In this document: positions 58,757 through 64,000 of the stretch, one piece after another
Position numbering within the stretch: position 1 is the stretch's first letter
Layout: each line of letters opens with the position of its first letter
From: Nipponacmea schrenckii
Lineage: Eukaryota > Mollusca > Gastropoda > Lottiidae
Length of the DNA stretch: 64,000 nucleotides
Reading direction: 5' to 3'
Assembly: GCA_030562195.1 (NCBI GenBank)
Contig: JAUJPP010000012.1
Span: 17,360,001 to 17,424,000 of the forward strand
Notes under the pieces: model-generated
What the model saw: the letters and a program-made list of their open reading frames with translations, nothing else
Told to the model about the DNA's origin: nothing
Database searches by the model: none
Position numbers and translations under genes: made by a program

Positions 58757-59268
58757 GGATTATAAATTTGGAATGATTAATGCTCTTTCAACTTTTTCTC
58801 TAAAAGTGGGATTTGGAAATCGAGATAAACGAATAAATGTAGGTGTGAGCTGAGGCATGCTGCGCCATACAGCCCAAGCAGTTTTCTTCCCTATTCCAAA
58901 GAATGCAGAAACAGTATCACATCCTGTTATTGCACGCATAAAAAAGACCCCATGATGCATCCCTGCCTAGTTCGGCTGATATCAGGTGACATGGAATATA
59001 TCGTAGCTTAGAGCCATGGCCGAATGCCACCCAAATTTCACAATCGCTCAAGATGCTTGATACAGCGACAGCTAGGACCACAACATCTGTATCAGTTGCA
59101 TGTATCATTACTTTGGTGAAACCTTGATGGAATGCATGGGAAGCATGATACAGGATCCGAGTGTCTGCTTCTTCATGAGTGCAGGACAATTCATTGAGTG
59201 TATCGGATGAAGATGAAACAGCTCCCTTGCCTTTTGTTGAGATGATTTTTTTCCTTGGGTTTTAGGTG
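58757..59268 (-). pseudogene. FEN1-like family gene, C-terminal part, copy 2
   Basis: Same junction with polymerase B as in copy 1. The frame covers LSCTHEEADTRILYH, ATDTDVVVLAVAV, the helix-hairpin-helix ITGCDTVSAFFGIGKKTAWA, PQLTPTFIRLSRFPNP and a stop after ALIIPNL, which looks like the genuine C-terminus. One frameshift lies near 58950. The gap at 59269 cuts it exactly where copy 1 continues. Confidence 0.75.
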
Positions 59269-59768
59269 NNNNNNNNNNNNNNNNNNNNNNNNNNNNNNNN
59301 NNNNNNNNNNNNNNNNNNNNNNNNNNNNNNNNNNNNNNNNNNNNNNNNNNNNNNNNNNNNNNNNNNNNNNNNNNNNNNNNNNNNNNNNNNNNNNNNNNNN
59401 NNNNNNNNNNNNNNNNNNNNNNNNNNNNNNNNNNNNNNNNNNNNNNNNNNNNNNNNNNNNNNNNNNNNNNNNNNNNNNNNNNNNNNNNNNNNNNNNNNNN
59501 NNNNNNNNNNNNNNNNNNNNNNNNNNNNNNNNNNNNNNNNNNNNNNNNNNNNNNNNNNNNNNNNNNNNNNNNNNNNNNNNNNNNNNNNNNNNNNNNNNNN
59601 NNNNNNNNNNNNNNNNNNNNNNNNNNNNNNNNNNNNNNNNNNNNNNNNNNNNNNNNNNNNNNNNNNNNNNNNNNNNNNNNNNNNNNNNNNNNNNNNNNNN
59701 NNNNNNNNNNNNNNNNNNNNNNNNNNNNNNNNNNNNNNNNNNNNNNNNNNNNNNNNNNNNNNNNNNNN
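59269..59768. other. Scaffold gap, 500 N
   Basis: Exactly 500 N; it separates the Polinton copy from an L1-like LINE. Any frame read through it is meaningless. Confidence 1.
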
Positions 59769-62087
59769 TGATGATAAACGTCTTGGCTATATTTTTTTGA
59801 ACCTATCCATACAATCTTGGTCTTTGCACTATTGATTTTAAGACCTGACATTCTTGCAAATTTGTCCAGAGTATCTAAAGAAGTAAACAGGGATTGTTTT
59901 GAGCCATCTAGAAAGAGTGTTGTATCGTCTGCATATTGAGAGATTACGTGTTCTTTGGTGCCTATTTCAATTCCCTTAATGACTTTATTATTTTTAATCA
60001 AAATTGCCAATATCTCTGCACATAAAATGAAAATATAAGGTGAAATTGGGTCGCCCTGTCGACATCCACGTGCAATATCAAAGTATTCAGATAAATTTCC
60101 ATTTTGAATTACACTAGCTGTTATCTTTGTGTTCAAAATTTTAATCCATGTTTTAATTGAAGTGCCAAAATTGAAATAGTCCATAACATTGTAGATGAAG
60201 GGCCATGCAACAGAATCGAACGCCTTTTCAAAATCAATTAGAACTAGAAGCCCTGGTATGCGGTGGTTTTCAGAATAGTTCATGATGTCATAGACCAAAC
60301 GTGTGTTTTTCCCTATATACCGACCGCTTATAAAACCAGTTTGTGTGTTTGATATTAGCATGTGAAGGACTGATTTTATTGGGTTTTTGCTATACATCCA
60401 GACAAAAGTTTGTAATATACGTTCAACAGGGTTATTGGTCTCCAATTTGAAAGGAATTGTCTTGGTTTATCTCCCTTGGGGAGGCATGTTATTTTTCCTA
60501 GCCTTTGGTCAATAGGTAGAACAAGTTCATAGAAGGACTCTTGCATAGATCTCCGGATGAAATGTTTTAAATTTTTCCAAAAAACCTTATAAAATTCTGC
60601 TGGAAAGCCTGAGGCTCCTGGTGTTTTATCATTTTTCATTCGTTGTAGTACTACAAATAGCTCTGCTTCTGTAATCGGTCCTTCTAAATTATCTGATTGC
60701 TTTTTATCTAATTTATTAATATTGAATGTTTTCAGAATATTTTCTAAATTTGTATTAACGATTACAGTTTCTTGAATTCCGTATAAATTTGAATAAAAAT
60801 TCTTAACTTCATTGAGGACACCTTTTTGGTCATCAATTATTTGCCCGTTAGTTAGTTCTACCCGTTGTATAACTTTATTTGTGAAGTTCTTGGTTTCCAA
60901 ATTGCAGAAATATTTTGATGGCTTTTCACCTTCTTCAATCCATTTTGCTTTTGAACGAATCACATGCCCCTTCATATTATATTTTCTAATATTTTCTAAT
61001 TCCTCTTTGAATATATCTAAATTACTTTGATCATTTCTATCGGAATTGTCTGTATCAAGTTTGGTTTCTAGATCGTTAATTTTATCTATTAATATTTTTT
61101 CTTGTTTATGTATTTCCTTCTTTTTCTTAATGGAATATGATATTGAGGTAGCCCGTAACTCCATAAGCAGGGTAGAGAAAAATAAAGAGTCTGAAATTTG
61201 GAATTGCAGATTGTTTTCGTCTATTTGATCAATATTTTCTTGGTTGTAAACTAGCAGAGCATATTGTTTCTTAATTAATTTGACTGTGTTAATTATTTTG
61301 TCAATATATATCTTATCACTCAAAAGACTTGTATTAAACTTCCATAGACCTCTGCCTCGTGTAAATTGATTGAAAGTCAGTTCCAATACAACTGTTGAGT
61401 GATCGGACCTATATCCTGCATTAATTTTCATGTTTGTAACCATGTTTGTTATATTTTCTGACAGTAGGAAAAAATCAAGTCGAGCCTGCTTATTCGGTGT
61501 CTTTTTTCGCCAAGTATATCGCCTCAATTTTGAATTAAGAACTCTATAGTAGTCGACAAGGTTAAATTCCTTCATTAGCCCTAAGAGATATTTTCTTGCT
61601 TTTGGGTTGTTGGTATGGAGATAGTTATAGGTGTCTGTTTGTGGGTCCAGGACAAGATTGAAATCCCCACAAATGACAAAAAAGTATTATCCATTTCTAA
61701 AAGAATATTCCTAATTGTTTCATAGAAATCAGGTCGGTCTTGGTTCGGACCATACAAAGTTAACAAAGTGATTCTTACCCCATCAATACTTAAGTCGGCA
61801 GCCACAAAATTTCCATTATTATCTTTTTTATATTCATGAATTTTTAATTCGAATGTGTTACTAAACAAGATTGCTACCCCTCTGGCATTGGAAGTGAATG
61901 ATCCAAAAATACACTTATAACCCCATTTTGATTCTATGAGTCTTTCATCTTTTTCGGTAAGATGTGTATCCTGCATACAGACGATACTATATTTTTTTTG
62001 CTTGTAGAAATTTAAGACATCATTGCGTTTGTCCGAAGAACCAATACCTTGACAATTAATTGTGATTATACTTATTGTATTACTCAT
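59769..62087 (-). pseudogene. L1-like LINE ORF2: endonuclease and reverse transcriptase
   Basis: Start at ATG 62087 (MSNTISIITINCQGIGSSDK). Endonuclease motifs: NCQGIGS, VCMQDTHLT, ARGVAILFSN and TLLTLYGPNQDRPDF; a frameshift near 61675 sits at the GDFN position. The next frame (61575-60376) has DHSTVVLELTF, SKYFCNLETKN, DKTPGASGFPAEFYKVFW and SNWRPITLLNVYYKLLS. After a second frameshift near 60420 come NTQTGFISGRYIGKNTRLV, LVLIDFEKAFDSVAW, GCRQGDPISPYIFILCAEIL and the catalytic QYADDTTLFLDGS. The C-terminal part is lost in the gap. With only two frameshifts this is one of the younger elements here. Confidence 0.85.
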
Positions 62088-62780
62088 TGTTTCTTGGTGA
62101 TAGATAGTTAGCAGCAAAAGACATCCTCAAGATTGAGCACATAGGTAGGAGTACGTGTTGCCAGAAAAATTGAAAAGGAATGTCTGCATAAGTCTGATTG
62201 AACTGAGCTGTGGAATAATAGTAGCATAATACATATAAAGTAAACAAACATAGGGTATGTATGTAATGTAATAAATATTCAATGGTGACATAGTATATAT
62301 TTATGAAGAAGTAGTAGTATTTATGTACTAATATGATATCTAGACAGGTTATGAGGTAAACATGTGTTGAACAAATCATGTTGGATTGTGTGTGTATAAG
62401 ATAATATAATATATTAAATAGGAATAACATTGATAATATACAATTGTTGGATGATGTTGAAAACATACTTCAATACAATATATTTAAGTAATTGAACAGG
62501 TTGATTATTTGCTTGTGATAAACAGCCCAATATTATAGTGTTACAATAATTACATTTAGAGAGATAGTTTTTACATACTATCTATTTCAACGTATATTAC
62601 GTTGAACACAAGATGTTTTCAAAGATTATTTGATTTAGATTTATAAAAACTGCTGTATCTTTAAATTGTCCTCAATTAAAGTACGAGCACTACATGACAC
62701 ATACAATCTATTCAGCCTATTGTATTACCATACTATAAAGTATAATTAATAAAGTCAATTTGTTTATTGAGGTAGTTAAC
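62088..62780 (-). other. Long spacer between ORF1 and ORF2 of the L1-like LINE
   Basis: About 690 bp, AT-rich, no supported gene. This is much longer than the short spacer usual in L1-type elements. The frame at 62080-62466 is hydrophobic and Tyr-rich and looks accidental. Confidence 0.5.
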
Positions 62781-63761
62781 TTATCTGTTATAGTTTCTTC
62801 TATTTTCACCATTTCTTCTATTGTCGTTTTGTGGGTGGTGTTGTTTTCCATTTTCTTTTTCATTTGTGGCGCCTCTGATTTTTGCACAGATTACTTTACT
62901 TGTATCTTCAAACAAGTTGATCTTTGTTTTCTCTCTTCCTGGTGCTGCTGCATAGATGCTGCCATTATAATACCAGGCCGATTCAATTTGATCGTTGTTT
63001 CGCAGTCGGTTGATGAGTTGCGAGTTCATCATTGTTATATCATCGAATATTTTAATGTTATTATGAAACATACAACCCTTGTTCCGCATTATCATTTTTT
63101 TAGTTTCACTATTGTCGAACTTGCATATAACAGGCCTTGGAAGATCGCGAAACTTTGACGGAAGTCTATGGATTGCAACAATGTTTGAAGGATTGATTTC
63201 CAACTTTAACATATTTTTCACTATGTTACAAAACACTTCTTTCAGATCTTCTCTATCATGTTCTGCTATTCCAAGAATTTTCACATTCATCTTTCGTGAG
63301 TATTGCTCATTATAGTTTGACATGCGTATGCTTAGGTTTATCCTTTCTTCGTTTTCGTGGATTTTAATTTTGGCTTCCGCCAGTTCCTCTCTCAGTTGAC
63401 CATTCTCCTTTCGCAGAGTTTCATTGATGGTTAAAGTTTCTTCAAGTTTATCTGTAATATCCATAAGTTTTGTAGTTATTAGCCCGAGGTCGCTATGCCA
63501 TTCAGTTCTAACTTCACTAATTATTGTTGATTGCATGGCTTGCAGCATCTCTTTTAAGACGTCTTTTGTTATCAAATTTTCTTTTAGAAAGTCAGCTGAT
63601 TCCTGCATTTCTTCTATGATAGATGTGTCAGACTCTGACTGACCTGATGAAGACACTCTAAACCTTTTTAGAGCATTCTTTACATTCATTGAGCTATCTT
63701 TTTCTGTTATCTCTTTCACCTCTTTCTCCTTATTTGGTCCTTTTGTACCTGTTTTATTCAT
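62781..63761 (-). CDS. L1-like LINE ORF1 protein
   Basis: Intact 326-codon frame. An N-terminal basic region is followed by a long coiled coil (about residues 80-150, ETLRKENGQLREELAEAKIK). An RRM-like domain comes next (MNVKILGIAEHDREDLKEVF, INPSNIVAIHRLP, RPVICKFDNSETKKMIM), then a C-terminal domain (MNSQLINRLRNN, AWYYNGSIYA) and an Asn/Arg-rich tail. The order coiled coil, RRM, C-terminal domain is that of L1 ORF1p (Transposase_22), a trimeric RNA chaperone that packages LINE RNA. It lies upstream of ORF2 on the same strand. The sequence from 63762 to the window edge is the presumed 5' untranslated region. Confidence 0.85.
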   Translation of the reverse strand: MNKTGTKGPNKEKEVKEITEKDSSMNVKNALKRFRVSSSGQSESDTSIIEEMQESADFLKENLITKDVLKEMLQAMQSTIISEVRTEWHSDLGLITTKLMDITDKLEETLTINETLRKENGQLREELAEAKIKIHENEERINLSIRMSNYNEQYSRKMNVKILGIAEHDREDLKEVFCNIVKNMLKLEINPSNIVAIHRLPSKFRDLPRPVICKFDNSETKKMIMRNKGCMFHNNIKIFDDITMMNSQLINRLRNNDQIESAWYYNGSIYAAAPGREKTKINLFEDTSKVICAKIRGATNEKENGKQHHPQNDNRRNGENRRNYNR

Positions 63762-64000
63762 CCGCAGTTCTAATACAAGTGGACAAGCTTTTTTTTTTGT
63801 TGAGTTTGAGTCAGTGAATACAATTCTTGAAAAACTGAGGCCAAAACAACAAACACTTTATTCTTGATTAACTATTTGTTACCAGTGCTCACAGGACATA
63901 TAACCACCTCCTAATTATCAGTATCTGAGTAGTTATTGAGCTTTTAACATAATGTTCTCACAGAGCCTGGGTGAACACATATCACTTTCAAACAGGAAAG

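Noticed and set aside
59108..60445. Apparent 445-codon fusion of reverse transcriptase and nuclease-family text
   Set aside because: The join runs through a 500 N gap, so it is an artefact between two unrelated elements.
62760..63158. 132-codon + strand frame opposite ORF1
   Set aside because: Antisense shadow of the intact L1-like ORF1.

Overview
This is a stretch of animal nuclear genome made almost entirely of transposable elements. It is AT-rich, has no bacterial gene layout, contains intron-bearing exons of one probable host gene, and holds four gaps of exactly 500 N (scaffold joins of unknown true size). The element mix (Polinton/Maverick, DIRS, CR1-like LINE with a 2A-like peptide, L1/Tx1-like LINEs, Penelope-like elements, tRNA-derived SINEs, TTAA MITEs) suits an aquatic invertebrate, perhaps a mollusc. 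The species cannot be fixed from the sequence.

Layout. 1-1419: inverted satellite arrays, then palindromic Polinton ends around a Polinton integrase fragment. 2926-12883: a DIRS retrotransposon (RT, RNase H, tyrosine recombinase, terminal palindrome). Its recombinase gene is split by a 7.46 kb DNA transposon (4642-12102) with ~360 bp inverted repeats and MULE-like transposase remnants, which itself hosts a long non-coding repeat and a TTAA MITE. 13669-16974: a CR1-like LINE. 17137-20543: second copy of the long non-coding repeat.

21130-34675: the centrepiece, a ~13.5 kb Polinton inserted in an L1-like LINE (5' side 21044-21129, 3' side 34676-36718). On + it carries a small glycine-rich gene, the double-jelly-roll major capsid protein, a pVI-like membrane-active protein, an FtsK/A32-type packaging ATPase, an unknown 198-codon-plus protein and a penton-like minor capsid protein. 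On - it carries protein-primed DNA polymerase B, a large FEN1/XPG-like nuclease family gene that is unusual in such an element, and a parvovirus-like phospholipase A2 gene next to the palindromic terminus. Most genes are broken by frameshifts.

36720-43733: SINEs, a Penelope RT fragment, an unclassified transposase-like gene, and a pogo-type transposase fused to an OTU cysteine-protease domain and a zinc finger. 44234-45545: a Polinton capsid-region fragment on -. 46200-49560: a decayed L1/Tx1-like LINE. 49831-50582: a Penelope-like GIY-YIG fragment followed by a hammerhead ribozyme. 51676-53364 and 56567-59268: second copies of the Polinton left end and of the polymerase/nuclease region, separated by a minisatellite and two exons of a SAM-like host gene. 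59769-63761: a comparatively young L1-like LINE on - with an intact ORF1.

Most genes here are selfish and act separately. The structural coherence is in the Polinton (capsid, ATPase, polymerase, PLA2 = a virus-like particle module) and in the nesting order that dates insertions: LINE, then Polinton, then TTAA MITE in its terminal repeat, then duplication.
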